DNA of 38,662 nt from a bacterium Ga0077546 (GTDB lineage Bacteria > Cyanobacteriota > Vampirovibrionia > Obscuribacterales > Obscuribacteraceae): contig LNEX01000593.1 of NCBI GenBank assembly GCA_001464165.1, positions 1 through 38,662 on the forward strand, written 5' to 3'. A program made the position numbers and the translations under genes. Under the pieces are notes generated by a model. It was not told the origin of the DNA. It worked only from the letters and a program-made list of their open reading frames with translations, and did not search any database. How positions within the stretch are numbered: the stretch's first letter is position 1; each line of letters begins with the position of its first letter. This document shows, piece by piece, positions 1-7,430 of the stretch.

Positions 1-1026
1 ATAAGCCGGGCTGGTGGGCAAAGTTCTCTAGCTGGTTCTTTAAAGGCCAGTAGTTTTTTAAAGCAAAAAAATCTATACTTGTTTGACTGTAACAGGCACT
101 ATATGTGGTGCTTGGCGCAAAAGACATCTAGGTGATATCTAAGTACAAATAGAGAGCGGTTTTTTAACCAGCCCTACTAACGAACGAAGCCCTGACCGAG
201 GTCAAGGCTATCCGAAAGACATTTGAATCAGGTTTTGGTTTGGCGACTGATTTCCTGAAGACAAATGAATAATAACGGATAGCTCGATGACGGTCAAGCT
301 TGCTTTGCAAAAAAATGCAAGGAGCAGAAGACGACCGGAGCATTAGCGGTCCGAGAAAGCCAAACAGGGCTTGAGGATCTAAGACTATCTAAGAAAAATA
401 TTTATTGCCTGCCGGTATCGCATGCGGTGGCTCTGGATATATGCGTCCTGTTTCCAGAGCGGCAGCCGTCGATTTGCAAGAACCTAAATCAGAAGCGCTG
501 GAGGCCGTGGAACCAAGCTCTGTCTGATTCCCAGATACTTGGGGTGATGTCTAACGAAGGCCGGGGGCTTTACCGGGGCTGTCATTTTGGCAGAGAAACC
601 AGGCACGGCGTTATTGATATTGACATCAATAGCAAGTGTAACTTGGCGCAATAAATTGCCGGTTTTCTGGCGAGATCTTTGGCAATGTTGGCGAAATATT
701 TGGCGAACTTTGCCTCCCGAATAACGCCTGTCAGTAACTCTAAAATATGGTGAGACGCTCTAGAGTACTCGCTTTGTGAATGTAACGGTCTCTTCTGTGA
801 CGCCTGAACTATTCTGGCGCGACGTGAACTAGTGTGGGCCGTTTCTTGTGTTTTTCGTTTTGGAAAACGGGTAAAACCCTATCCCAATAAGGAGTTCGAG
901 CATTGCCAAACAATGCGCCAAATTTTGCCAAATAATGTGCCAAGAAATCGGCAAAATAAATGGCCAATTCACACCATCTTTTTCTGGGGAGGAAAAATAA
1001 AATACTACATAGGGTAGTTGCCGTGG
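1..1026. other. Long stretch without a convincing gene
   Basis: About 1 kb with stops in all frames and AT-rich patches. The only longer open frame (427-654, GTG start) has no ribosome binding site and matches nothing I know. Visible structure: an imperfect hairpin near 187-208, a GCAAG-type hairpin around 299-325, and two inverted clusters of TTGGC boxes (643-704 and 905-943), listed separately. No tRNA or rRNA is recognisable. Confidence 0.6.
643..943. repeat. Inverted pair of TTGGC box arrays
   Basis: The left arm has NTGGC boxes starting at 667, 679, 688 and 700 (spacing 12, 9, 12), with one more at 643. The right arm has the complementary GCCAA boxes at 905, 917, 927 and 939 (spacing 12, 10, 12). 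The arms therefore mirror each other around about 807. Each arm can also be read as an LAxxLA-type helix, so a decayed coding origin is possible. Iteron or repressor-array function is inference. Confidence 0.5.
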
Positions 1027-1103
1027 TAAAAAAATGAACGCTCCTGAAAAGTAGATGGCCCGCCGTTCTATGCGATTTGGTAATCGCTGAACGGCGGGGC
1101 CAT
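1027..1103 (-). terminator. Terminator of the minus-strand block
   Basis: A 14-bp stem with one bulged base (1055-1068 with 1089-1103) carries an inner GCGATT/AATCGC stem. It lies 27 bases downstream of the last minus-strand gene. In the minus direction it is followed by a short T run and then seven Ts at 1027-1033. It is the natural end of the 1131-14881 transcription block. Confidence 0.7.
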
Positions 1104-1130
1104 GTTGTTGTAATCTTGGCTGGCTGCTGC

Positions 1131-1601
1131 TTAGGCTGCCAGTTTGCGGTCGCGGTAGAGGATGTCGCCCCAGGTTGCCCAGTCGAACATGCCGCGCACG
1201 AGAGCGAACTCCCGGCGCAGTGCCGAGCGAGCGAAGTCGAAGCGGTCGTTGGCCGGAGCCGTCCAACCTGGCCGTTCACGGGCAATCAGGTCGGCGATGG
1301 CCTGTTCGTGCAAGGCGTGCCCGGCGCGGATGACGGCGAGTGAGGGGCCGTGATCCGGCTGCTCGTGAGGAATGCAGCTGTGGCTCCAGCTTTGTTCGTT
1401 GTATTCGCCGCAGGCGCAGAACCAGCCGGCGTTGTGAGCGAAGACGTTGGCCTTGGCCTTGCAGTGACTGCACGATTCGGCAGTGAAGCCGTTGTACGTG
1501 CCGCCGCTGGAGCACATCGACGCGATTTGCGCGGCGCTGTATGCCACCGGACCTTCCTTGAAGCTGCCGCTGCGAGAGCCGCGGGTAGAGAGTTTGTTCA
1601 T
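1131..1601 (-). CDS. Small protein with a zinc-ribbon-like cysteine cluster
   Basis: 156 residues. The start is the ATG at 1601, preceded by AGAGGAAATAC; the longer upstream frame has no ribosome binding site. Cys44, Cys47, Cys62 and Cys64 form CxxC-x14-CxC, which resembles a small zinc-binding knuckle; Cys30 lies nearby. The C-terminal half is rich in Arg, Trp and acidic residues and looks helical. There is no signal peptide or membrane segment. It is the last gene of the minus-strand block, followed by a strong terminator. I do not recognise the family. Metal binding is inferred only from the cysteine spacing. Confidence 0.75.
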   Translation of the reverse strand: MNKLSTRGSRSGSFKEGPVAYSAAQIASMCSSGGTYNGFTAESCSHCKAKANVFAHNAGWFCACGEYNEQSWSHSCIPHEQPDHGPSLAVIRAGHALHEQAIADLIARERPGWTAPANDRFDFARSALRREFALVRGMFDWATWGDILYRDRKLAA

Positions 1602-1720
1602 GTATTTCCTCTGTTGAAGCGTCTTGCGACTTGAGAAATAAGCAGCATCGTGGAATCGCCAGGCTTCTATGTCCTGGGCCATTCCCTTCTGCTGTGGTGT
1701 GCATCCGCTCTGCTCGGCTC

Positions 1721-2572
1721 CTACTGCTCGGCCGGGTTGGGCAGGCGACCGTCCTTGATCGCTTCCAGCAGAACGCGCTTGGAGTGCACGTAGGCTTCCT
1801 CATACATCTGCAGGCAGCGCTTCTTGCTGAGCGCGAAGGAGAGACCGCAAACGTCGTCGGCCTGCTGCTTGATGAGCAGGTTGCGAACTTCGTCGATTGC
1901 CGTTTCCTGCTTGACGATGGGGAAGTAGACCTCGCGGTAGTGGAAGTAGAGCGAGATCGGGTCGAGGTACTCCTTGGGCCACTTGGTGGCGAAACCAAGC
2001 GAGGAGACCACCGCCGGGTCGGTGCAGAACTGGTCGGGGTTGCGGTGGAAGCAAGCACCGTCCTCGAGCAGCATGCCCTGGTGACGCACCGGCAGAAAGA
2101 CACCGGGGAAGGCGCCGGAAGCGGCCAGTGCGGTGCCGAGGTTGTAGTCGAGGCCCTCGAAGAGCACCGGATTCTTGGTGGCACCATCGCAGGCGACGAT
2201 GCGCAGACGCTCGTTGGGCTTGATGTCGAGCTTCTTCACCGATTCCTGCCAGGGGCCTTCCAGGGAGAGGAACGACATGCCGTGCATGAAGCTCGGCAGG
2301 TCAGGCACCACGATGGCGCTGGCCATGAGCAGCGGGTTCTTCGAAGAGTCGTGAGACGCCAGGAAGAGTTCCAGCACGCGGGTGGACGACCAGCCGTTGG
2401 AAGCGAGAGCAGCGACGATGCCGCCGACGCTGACACCGGTGAACTTGGAGATGTTGAAGCCGAGCTCTTCGAGCGCGCGCAGCAGCCCGATGTGCAGGTA
2501 GCCCTTGACACCGCCGGCGCCAAAGACGACTTCAATCGCCTTGCTGCCCTTGGTCTTGGTGAGAGTGTTCAT
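1721..2572 (-). CDS. Patatin-like phospholipase
   Basis: 283 residues, start at ATG 2572 after AAGGATTTCATC. The patatin signatures are present in order: an oxyanion loop GAGGVKG (about residues 18-24), the nucleophile elbow GVSVG with Ser48, and the catalytic DGA with Asp171. Patatins are Ser-Asp dyad acyl hydrolases that cleave phospholipids or neutral lipids. The single compact domain has the usual bacterial length, with no signal peptide or transmembrane segment, so it is probably cytosolic. In other bacteria patatins serve as lipid-turnover enzymes, secreted effectors, or the membrane-attacking effector of CBASS (CapV). No CD-NTase gene is visible here, so a defence role is unsupported. 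Confidence 0.92.
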   Translation of the reverse strand: MNTLTKTKGSKAIEVVFGAGGVKGYLHIGLLRALEELGFNISKFTGVSVGGIVAALASNGWSSTRVLELFLASHDSSKNPLLMASAIVVPDLPSFMHGMSFLSLEGPWQESVKKLDIKPNERLRIVACDGATKNPVLFEGLDYNLGTALAASGAFPGVFLPVRHQGMLLEDGACFHRNPDQFCTDPAVVSSLGFATKWPKEYLDPISLYFHYREVYFPIVKQETAIDEVRNLLIKQQADDVCGLSFALSKKRCLQMYEEAYVHSKRVLLEAIKDGRLPNPAEQ

Positions 2573-2704
2573 GATGAAATCCTTTTCCAGATTGCGGCGA
2601 ACCACGGGAGTGTGGCAAGCCGATGATTTTCAGGTAGAAGTGCTTTCGCATTAAGTCTCCGTTTTTCGCGGTTTTTGGTTGTCGTTTCTTGGGGCTAGTG
2701 TTGA

Positions 2705-3040
2705 CTAGGCCCGTTCGTAGACGAGAAGCAGCTTGCCGCCCTCGTTTTCGCCCGTGCCGTCAGCGCCCTCGTCGTCTTCTTCCGGCGTGAGCCAGTACTC
2801 GCGGTAGACACCGTGTCCGCTGGTGAGGGGAACTTCCAGGTCGGAGAACAGCATCGAGTCTTCCAGCGGCTCCACCTCGAAGCTGTCCATGTTGTGGTAC
2901 TGGCGATAGCCCTCGCTCTTTTCTCGGAGGTAGTCGCGCACCATGATGCGGGCCATCTTGTCACTGCTGGCGATGACAATGGTGTAGCCACTGCCTTTGC
3001 CACCTTGGCCCCAATGGCTGAGAACGAAGATTTGAGACAT
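2705..3040 (-). CDS. Hypothetical protein with acidic C-terminal segment
   Basis: 111 residues, start at ATG 3040 after AAGGAGCATC. The N-terminal 60 residues look like a small alpha/beta unit (a hydrophobic strand, a GQGGKGSG turn, a strand, then a basic helix). A low-complexity Asp/Glu/Gly segment follows before a final strand ending LLLVYERA. No family is recognised. The glycine-rich turn is not a Walker A motif, because the GK[ST] step is absent. It lies 12 bases downstream of the 3053-3448 gene, so the two are probably co-expressed. Confidence 0.7.
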   Translation of the reverse strand: MSQIFVLSHWGQGGKGSGYTIVIASSDKMARIMVRDYLREKSEGYRQYHNMDSFEVEPLEDSMLFSDLEVPLTSGHGVYREYWLTPEEDDEGADGTGENEGGKLLLVYERA

Positions 3041-3052
3041 GATGCTCCTTGT

Positions 3053-3448
3053 TCAGATGGAGTTGTTCTGCACGTGCACGCCGTCGACCAGGTCGATGGT
3101 GAGCCGCTTCGACTTGCTGTCGATGGCGCTGACCAGAGCCAGGGTCTTGCCATTGCAGGTGATGGCGGAGCCGACCACAGTCGGTTCCACCTGCTGCGCG
3201 TCCTGCGGCTGTTCTGCATCGTCGACGCGGGAAGCGAACTTGACCAGCACGAAGGTGGTGGCCTTGAGGGAGTGGAACTTGTTGTTGGCGACCTTGACGG
3301 TGACACCATCGGCAACGAGAACCACCGACTGGCCTTGCTCGAGCGTGATGCTCTGCTTGGGGCTGGCCAGCTTCAGCGCTTGCAGTTCGTCGGGAAGACG
3401 CGCGAACTGCACTGGAGGCGGTTGCTCCAGGTCTTCCAGTGTTGTCAT
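3053..3448 (-). CDS. Hypothetical beta-rich protein
   Basis: 131 residues, start at ATG 3448 after TAAGGAGGT, a perfect complement to the 16S tail, so strong translation is expected. The sequence alternates short hydrophobic strands (QSVVLVADGVTVKVA, TTFVLVKFA, KTLALVSAI, RLTIDLVDGVHV) and suggests a small beta-barrel or sandwich. One Cys, no membrane segment. Family unknown. The strong ribosome binding site and C/G-ending codons point to a well-expressed protein. Confidence 0.75.
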   Translation of the reverse strand: MTTLEDLEQPPPVQFARLPDELQALKLASPKQSITLEQGQSVVLVADGVTVKVANNKFHSLKATTFVLVKFASRVDDAEQPQDAQQVEPTVVGSAITCNGKTLALVSAIDSKSKRLTIDLVDGVHVQNNSI

Positions 3449-3482
3449 AGATTGACCTCCTTAGAGGGAGTTTCAGATGGAT

Positions 3483-3971
3483 TCAGGTGAGGTTGACGGT
3501 CCAGCGAATACCGATGTAGAAGAAGTAGTCACGGAAGTCGCTGTTGATGTGCTTGGCATATGCCGGTGCATTGCTGCAGTCAGCTTCTGTCACCAGCCCG
3601 CACTCTTGGTAGAGGGCGCGCTGGACGAAGGGTTCGTAGCCTGCTTTGCGGCAGTATTCGAAGACCTCCCATGGTGCTTCCAGAAACTGATTGACGTCGG
3701 GTACACGATCTTCTGACCAGCAGTCGAAGATGTTATCGAAGAAACCGGGCTTCTCTCTTGAGTCAGTCCAGTTCAGTCGCATCATCAGCGCGCTGACCGT
3801 GTATTGCTGCAAGCCCTGGGCCACTGCCTGGTCGACGGTGGCAGCCGAGACTTGTTGAACGAAAGCGGGAATGTCACTGATGATCTTCTGTGCGCGAGCC
3901 TTGTCGATGGCCACGAGACGTTCTATCTCAGCGGTGATTGTGGAGTCATGCTCCGGTACTAGGTTTGGCAT
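3483..3971 (-). CDS. Hypothetical protein
   Basis: 162 residues, start at ATG 3971 after CAGGAGGCACACA. The N-terminal 70 residues are helical; the C-terminal half is rich in aromatic residues with three scattered Cys. No known motif was found. Its ribosome binding site can pair with an upstream CCTCC (3978-3992), so its translation may be switchable; see the separate entry. It follows the 4057-5403 gene across an 85-base gap containing a 14-bp hairpin. Confidence 0.72.
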   Translation of the reverse strand: MPNLVPEHDSTITAEIERLVAIDKARAQKIISDIPAFVQQVSAATVDQAVAQGLQQYTVSALMMRLNWTDSREKPGFFDNIFDCWSEDRVPDVNQFLEAPWEVFEYCRKAGYEPFVQRALYQECGLVTEADCSNAPAYAKHINSDFRDYFFYIGIRWTVNLT

Positions 3972-3977
3972 TGTGTG

Positions 3978-3992
3978 CCTCCTGTATGGAGG
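3978..3992 (-). promoter_or_regulatory. Hairpin that can hide the ribosome binding site of the 3483-3971 gene
   Basis: CCTCC (minus 3992-3988) can pair with GGAGG (minus 3982-3978) across a five-base ATACA loop. The GGAGG is the Shine-Dalgarno sequence of the gene starting at 3971. The pairing is exact; the regulatory role is inference. Confidence 0.45.
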
Positions 3993-4025
3993 AAAGAACC
4001 AACCACTTGTGGTGGCTGGCTCTTT
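3993..4025 (-). terminator. Intercistronic 14-bp RNA hairpin
   Basis: AAAGAACCAACCAC pairs with GTGGCTGGCTCTTT across a five-base loop. Two A-C oppositions on the plus strand become G-U pairs in minus-strand RNA, so the stem is complete only in the operon transcript. A weak U stretch follows. It could be a partial terminator, a processing site or a 3'-end stabiliser for the 4057-5403 message. Confidence 0.55.
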
Positions 4026-4056
4026 CGATTACCGCTGAACTGGGCCGAGGCGCTGT

Positions 4057-5403
4057 TCAGCTCAGGGCTGCGACGTACTTCTCGAAGGCGTTCAGGTCGG
4101 CTTCGAGCTGGTTGCGATTGCTCGCCGCCTGCTCGGAGTAGTTGACCTTGGTTTCGAGCAGCTCGAGGACGGCCTTGACGGTTTCCTCGTGGTAGCAGAA
4201 GTGGAAGCCGGTCTCCGCGCTGGAGAGGTTCTCCTTGGCGGTGGCCATGGCCGCGTTGTGGGACGCGCGCTGGCTGTCGAGCGCTTCCTTGCTGGTGGCG
4301 ACGACCTTGGCCAGCTCGTCGTGTTCGTCACCGGCGGCGGTGGCCTTCAGCTGCTTGACCAGACGGGCGTAGGTGAGGGTCGCCTTGGCCAGTTCGGCCT
4401 TGTCGACGTTCATCTGCGCCATGACCTTTCGAGCGGTGAACAGCTCCAGGCCGATGTCGTAGTCGTTGCTGTTGACCTGCTTGAGGTCCCCTTCGGCCTT
4501 GTCCGCGATTTCCTGCAGCGCCTTGGTGGTGGCCATGGTGCTGCCGAGCTGCGTGAACATGGCCCGGGCCGTCTCGTCGCTCTCGATGCGCTTCTGGGCG
4601 AAGGCGAACTTGAGGTCGCCGAGGCCGACGGTCTTGCTCGGGGTGGCCCAGGCCGTCACGCGAGCGAAGACGTCGTTGCCGGGGGCGCGGACGATCTTCA
4701 CCTGGATGGCGGGCTTGACCGGCTCGGCCTTGCTGGCAACGACCTGGTTCGTGCTGGAGTCGGTGGCGACGACCGTCTTGGCGGCGCTGACGAGCTCGAT
4801 GCACTTGACGAAGTGGACGGTGCCCTTCGGGTTCTCGCCGGCGACTTCGACCATCCAGGTCTCGCCGAGCTGGGGCTGCGGGCCGTTGCGGCTGGGGAAG
4901 GCGCGGCGGCCGTGGACACGCTGCTCGGTCTGCAGGCCGTTGTTGGCGGCGATGAACGTGGCCTTGAAAGCGGGGGCCGTGGTGTTGGTCTGGTTGGACT
5001 TGTTCGACATGGTGCTCTCCTTCACGATGGGGTGATAGATGGAAATGACGGTATCGTTGGTGGTGCCAGAAGAATGCTGCTCGACGCTCTTCTCGATGCG
5101 CAGTTCGACGCCGAGCTTGTCGCTCACCTTCGTGGCCGTGGCCAGGATGGCTTCGAAAGATTCGACCCAGAATTCCCAACCGGTGGTGCCGACCCACTGG
5201 CACTGGTTGAAGATGCTGCCGCTGACACCGGTTGCCTTGACTTCGTCCCAGGCGTCGCGGATGGTGCGGTCGGCATCCCAGCGTTCCGAGTCGGGCAATC
5301 TGGAAAAGCAGGGCTCGTAGGGAACGTACTTTTCGTCACCCTTGAGCTCGTTGACGTAGAGTATGTAACCCTTGCCTGGGGTCTTGGTGAGAACCAGTTT
5401 CAT
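4057..5403 (-). CDS. Two-part hypothetical protein, OB/TRAM-like region plus coiled coil
   Basis: 448 residues from ATG 5403 (CAGGAGAAAACT before it). Residues 1-131 form an unrecognised domain. From Met132 the sequence looks like a second protein: a beta-rich segment (GRRAFPSRNGPQPQLGE, then WMVEVAGENPKGTVHFVKC) reminiscent of small OB or TRAM folds, then a long helical, probably coiled-coil tail (about residues 290-448). Met132 (ATG 5010) is preceded by AAGGAG at ideal spacing, so a 317-residue product may also be made. Whether this is a natural fusion or two genes joined by a lost stop cannot be decided here. The OB-like assignment is tentative. Confidence 0.75.
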   Translation of the reverse strand: MKLVLTKTPGKGYILYVNELKGDEKYVPYEPCFSRLPDSERWDADRTIRDAWDEVKATGVSGSIFNQCQWVGTTGWEFWVESFEAILATATKVSDKLGVELRIEKSVEQHSSGTTNDTVISIYHPIVKESTMSNKSNQTNTTAPAFKATFIAANNGLQTEQRVHGRRAFPSRNGPQPQLGETWMVEVAGENPKGTVHFVKCIELVSAAKTVVATDSSTNQVVASKAEPVKPAIQVKIVRAPGNDVFARVTAWATPSKTVGLGDLKFAFAQKRIESDETARAMFTQLGSTMATTKALQEIADKAEGDLKQVNSNDYDIGLELFTARKVMAQMNVDKAELAKATLTYARLVKQLKATAAGDEHDELAKVVATSKEALDSQRASHNAAMATAKENLSSAETGFHFCYHEETVKAVLELLETKVNYSEQAASNRNQLEADLNAFEKYVAALS

Positions 5404-5440
5404 AGTTTTCTCCTGTTGCGAAAAAGGTGAAATGCTTACT

Positions 5441-5707
5441 TCACTGGCCGAACCTCGCCCAGTCGATCTCCTCCCAGAAGCCAACTCGCTTCAGCACTGC
5501 CACCACATCGGGATAGCTGCGCATCTTGTCGGATTCGTTGTTGACGATGGCCCTGGCGCCGTCGATCTGTCCACGTTCGAGCTCGCTGCACACACCACGA
5601 ACGCAGCTGATGCCGCGCCCGTCGTTGTGCTGAGCCTGAAGGCGGAACAGTTCGAGCGACAGCGCTTTGGCGTCGATGGTGCTGCTGTTGTTGGCGGCGA
5701 CTGACAT
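5441..5707 (-). CDS. Small hypothetical protein
   Basis: 88 residues, start at ATG 5707. It begins five bases after the stop of the small membrane protein gene upstream, with no clear ribosome binding site of its own, so translation is probably coupled. It is mostly helical, with a central CxxxxC-type pair and a C-terminal WEEIDWARFG. No family is recognised. The next gene follows after 37 bases. Confidence 0.65.
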   Translation of the reverse strand: MSVAANNSSTIDAKALSLELFRLQAQHNDGRGISCVRGVCSELERGQIDGARAIVNNESDKMRSYPDVVAVLKRVGFWEEIDWARFGQ

Positions 5708-5712
5708 GGCGT

Positions 5713-5892
5713 TCAGCGCCGACGGCAGAGAGCAGCGATGACGAAGCAGGCGATGGCGAACAGCAGGTTTCCCTTGAGCAGGCCGAACAGTCCGATCACC
5801 ACGAGGATGCCGGGGAGGCCGAGGAAGGGCAGTGCGATGAAGCCCACCACCAAGAGGACGACCACCAACAAAATGGTATCGATGCCGTGCAT
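5713..5892 (-). CDS. Small membrane protein with two helices
   Basis: 59 residues, start at ATG 5892 after AAAGGAAAATC; a longer frame in the same register has no better start. Almost the whole chain is hydrophobic: one membrane helix at about residues 6-30, a GLLKGN turn, a second at about 37-55, and a basic RRR end. The charge pattern predicts a hairpin in the inner membrane. Function unknown. Expression is probably coupled to the following 88-residue protein. Confidence 0.7.
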   Translation of the reverse strand: MHGIDTILLVVVLLVVGFIALPFLGLPGILVVIGLFGLLKGNLLFAIACFVIAALCRRR

Positions 5893-5927
5893 GATTTTCC
5901 TTTCTGATTTAGATGTTGTCCTACGAA

Positions 5928-6353
5928 TCAGACCAGCGGGATGGCACGCATGGTGCCGCCTTCGTCGATGATCACCTTGATGGCCGGCCGCGCCTTCTTG
6001 GCGACGACGGTGGTCACCATCGTGACCGGCGCGACGAAGTGCTGGGCGTGGCCCTGGTTGTTGTTGCTGTCGTTGTTCCGGCGGCGGTCGTTGCGGCGCT
6101 TGCTCTGGTTGCGACGGGGCTCCTGGGCGGGGTAATCGCTGGAGTTCTTGTTGATGATGCCGCGCGGTCCGATCATGTCGCACTCTTCGATCGCCTGGCG
6201 AGCGTCGAGGTGGAACTGCTGGTGGCGCAAGTGCGCGCGGTGTTCGTTGTCGCGACGGCGGTAGCGCGAGTCGATGCTGCTGGTGTCGCCGCCGATGCGG
6301 TTGCCCGTGCGCTTGATGCGGCCGTTGTGCAGCTGGATGATCTTCTTCGCCAT
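5928..6353 (-). CDS. NGRIKRTGNRIGGD-type protein, copy 1
   Basis: 141 residues, start at ATG 6353 after CCGGAG. The first 23 residues (IQL.NGRIKRTGNRIGGD) are nearly identical to those of the neighbouring 6471-6824 gene. The middle is very rich in Arg, Asn, Gln and His, a disordered and basic composition that could bind nucleic acid. The C-terminus ends in a beta-like VTMVTTV....GGTMRAI that again resembles the neighbour. The two are clearly paralogues that kept both ends and diverged in the middle. No known family. RNA or DNA binding is inferred from composition only. Confidence 0.72.
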   Translation of the reverse strand: MAKKIIQLHNGRIKRTGNRIGGDTSSIDSRYRRRDNEHRAHLRHQQFHLDARQAIEECDMIGPRGIINKNSSDYPAQEPRRNQSKRRNDRRRNNDSNNNQGHAQHFVAPVTMVTTVVAKKARPAIKVIIDEGGTMRAIPLV

Positions 6354-6400
6354 TTTGAATTCTCCGGAAAATTGTCTGAAAGATGTTCGTGTCCACGCAA

Positions 6401-6451
6401 AAGCAGAGGACAGCGGTATAGCTAAGAGCTAGTGACCGCTGCCCCCTGCTT
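6401..6451 (-). terminator. Long intercistronic RNA hairpin
   Basis: Two 17-base arms (6401-6417 and 6435-6451) match at 15 positions, and the other two become G-U pairs in minus-strand RNA. An inner TAGCT/AGCTA stem caps it. A further CTAGCT/AGCTAG hairpin (6458-6474) overlaps the stop codon of the 6471-6824 gene. There is no long U run, so mRNA processing or stabilisation is as likely as termination. Confidence 0.6.
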
Positions 6452-6470
6452 CTACTACTAGCTACGAGAG

Positions 6471-6824
6471 CTAGCTCCTGCAGTGAGCCGAGAGCACGCG
6501 GCCGTTGGCGTCGAGCACCATGGTGACGCTGATGTCGTCGCCGTAGTAGCGCACCGCGTTGCCGGAGACCGTGGCCTCGCCGTCGAAGAGCATCTCGTTG
6601 ATGCCCTGGGGCTTGTCGGCGGCGCGGTCGAGGACGTCGGCGGCGATGGCGCTGATGTCGCAGTCGTCGACCAGCTGGGCGGCGAAGCGGTTCTCGGCGC
6701 GCGTCTTGATGCGCTTCTCGATGTTGTCGTCGACGTCGGCGCGGGCGCGGTCGTTGTCGCCGCCGATGCGGTTGCCGGTGCGCTTGATGCGGCCGTTGTT
6801 CAGCTGGATGAAGGTCTTCGCCAT
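6471..6824 (-). CDS. NGRIKRTGNRIGGD-type protein, copy 2
   Basis: 117 residues, start at ATG 6824 after TTGGAGAAAAAAAC; an upstream in-frame ATG overlaps that ribosome binding site and is less likely. The N-terminus is shared with the 5928-6353 product (IQLNNGRIKRTGNRIGGD). The centre is a charged helix rich in Asp, Arg and Ala. The C-terminal 40 residues form beta strands (EATVSGNAVRYYGDDISVTM) matching the end of the paralogue. Family unknown. The motif may be a short recognition or binding segment. Confidence 0.75.
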   Translation of the reverse strand: MAKTFIQLNNGRIKRTGNRIGGDNDRARADVDDNIEKRIKTRAENRFAAQLVDDCDISAIAADVLDRAADKPQGINEMLFDGEATVSGNAVRYYGDDISVTMVLDANGRVLSAHCRS

Positions 6825-6851
6825 GTTTTTTTCTCCAATTTCCATATCTGA

Positions 6852-6880
6852 GCGTGTCAAAGCGCCAGCTTTGAACACGC
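6852..6880 (-). terminator. Hairpin in a 166-base gap
   Basis: GCGTGT-CAAAGC pairs with GCTTTGAACACGC with one bulged base and a four-base loop, between the 6991-7419 and 6471-6824 genes. A second small stem, GAGCT/AGCTC, lies at 6895-6906. No strong U run follows in either direction. Confidence 0.5.
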
Positions 6881-6990
6881 CGGTGTTGAGGTTCGAGCTA
6901 AAGCTCCTGGGACTTGCAGTCAATGTAATTTGGGGTTGGCAGCTCCTTTGCCGTTAGTTGATGTTGATAGAGGTCGCCCCAGAAAACCAT

Positions 6991-7419
6991 CTAGGGGTAA
7001 ACAACCAGCTTGCCGTTCTGCACGACCTCGAGGACAGCGTTGCCTTCGAGGGTGAAGTCGCCGCTGCTCATGGAGTAGGCCTTGGCCGCACCCTTGCCAT
7101 GGAAGACCGCGCGGTGGCCGAGGAAACCATTGCTGGTATCGTTGGCGGTGACCGTGCTGTCGTCCAGTGCAGTCCAGGTGCTATCGTCGAAGGCTTCCAG
7201 CTGGCTGCGCTTGTGCATCACTGCTTCGGCTTTGCCCAGCAAGATCACCTTCGACTCGCCCATGGCAGTGCAGTGCGATTGGCCGCTGGCGCGAGCGCTG
7301 GCCTGGTCGAAGAGAATGACAGTGGCACTGCCGCTCGCTTCGATGTGGGCTGTGCCGCTGGCGATGACCAGGCCGCTGTCGACGATGTGACAGCCGCTGT
7401 TTACTTTGAGTTGTTGCAT
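6991..7419 (-). CDS. Beta-helix-like repeat protein
   Basis: 142 residues, start at ATG 7419 after GGGAGGTCT. Short repeats of 8-10 residues with small or polar turns and alternating Ala/Val (SGTAHIEASGSATVIL, DDSTWTALDDSTVTAND) run through the whole chain. This is the pattern of the 'AVxAxGxAxV' single-stranded right-handed beta-helix proteins found in many bacteria and phages. Their function is generally unknown; they may be structural or binding scaffolds. No signal peptide is visible. It lies 11 bases before the S1-like gene's stop in the operon order, so the two are co-transcribed. Confidence 0.8.
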   Translation of the reverse strand: MQQLKVNSGCHIVDSGLVIASGTAHIEASGSATVILFDQASARASGQSHCTAMGESKVILLGKAEAVMHKRSQLEAFDDSTWTALDDSTVTANDTSNGFLGHRAVFHGKGAAKAYSMSSGDFTLEGNAVLEVVQNGKLVVYP

Positions 7420-7430
7420 AGACCTCCCTG

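Noticed and set aside
427..654. 75-residue open frame on the plus strand
   Set aside because: GTG start without ribosome binding site, no codon bias, no motif, and it ends at the start of the TTGGC array.
1721..2572. CBASS effector role for the patatin
   Set aside because: No CD-NTase, HORMA, TRIP13 or E1/E2-like gene is visible in the window.
1631..2626. Long plus-strand frame opposite the patatin gene
   Set aside because: Translation is the antisense pattern of a GC-rich gene. The minus frame has patatin motifs and a ribosome binding site.
4189..5430. 413-residue plus-strand frame
   Set aside because: Val/Gly/Asp-rich antisense shadow of the 4057-5403 gene; no start signal.
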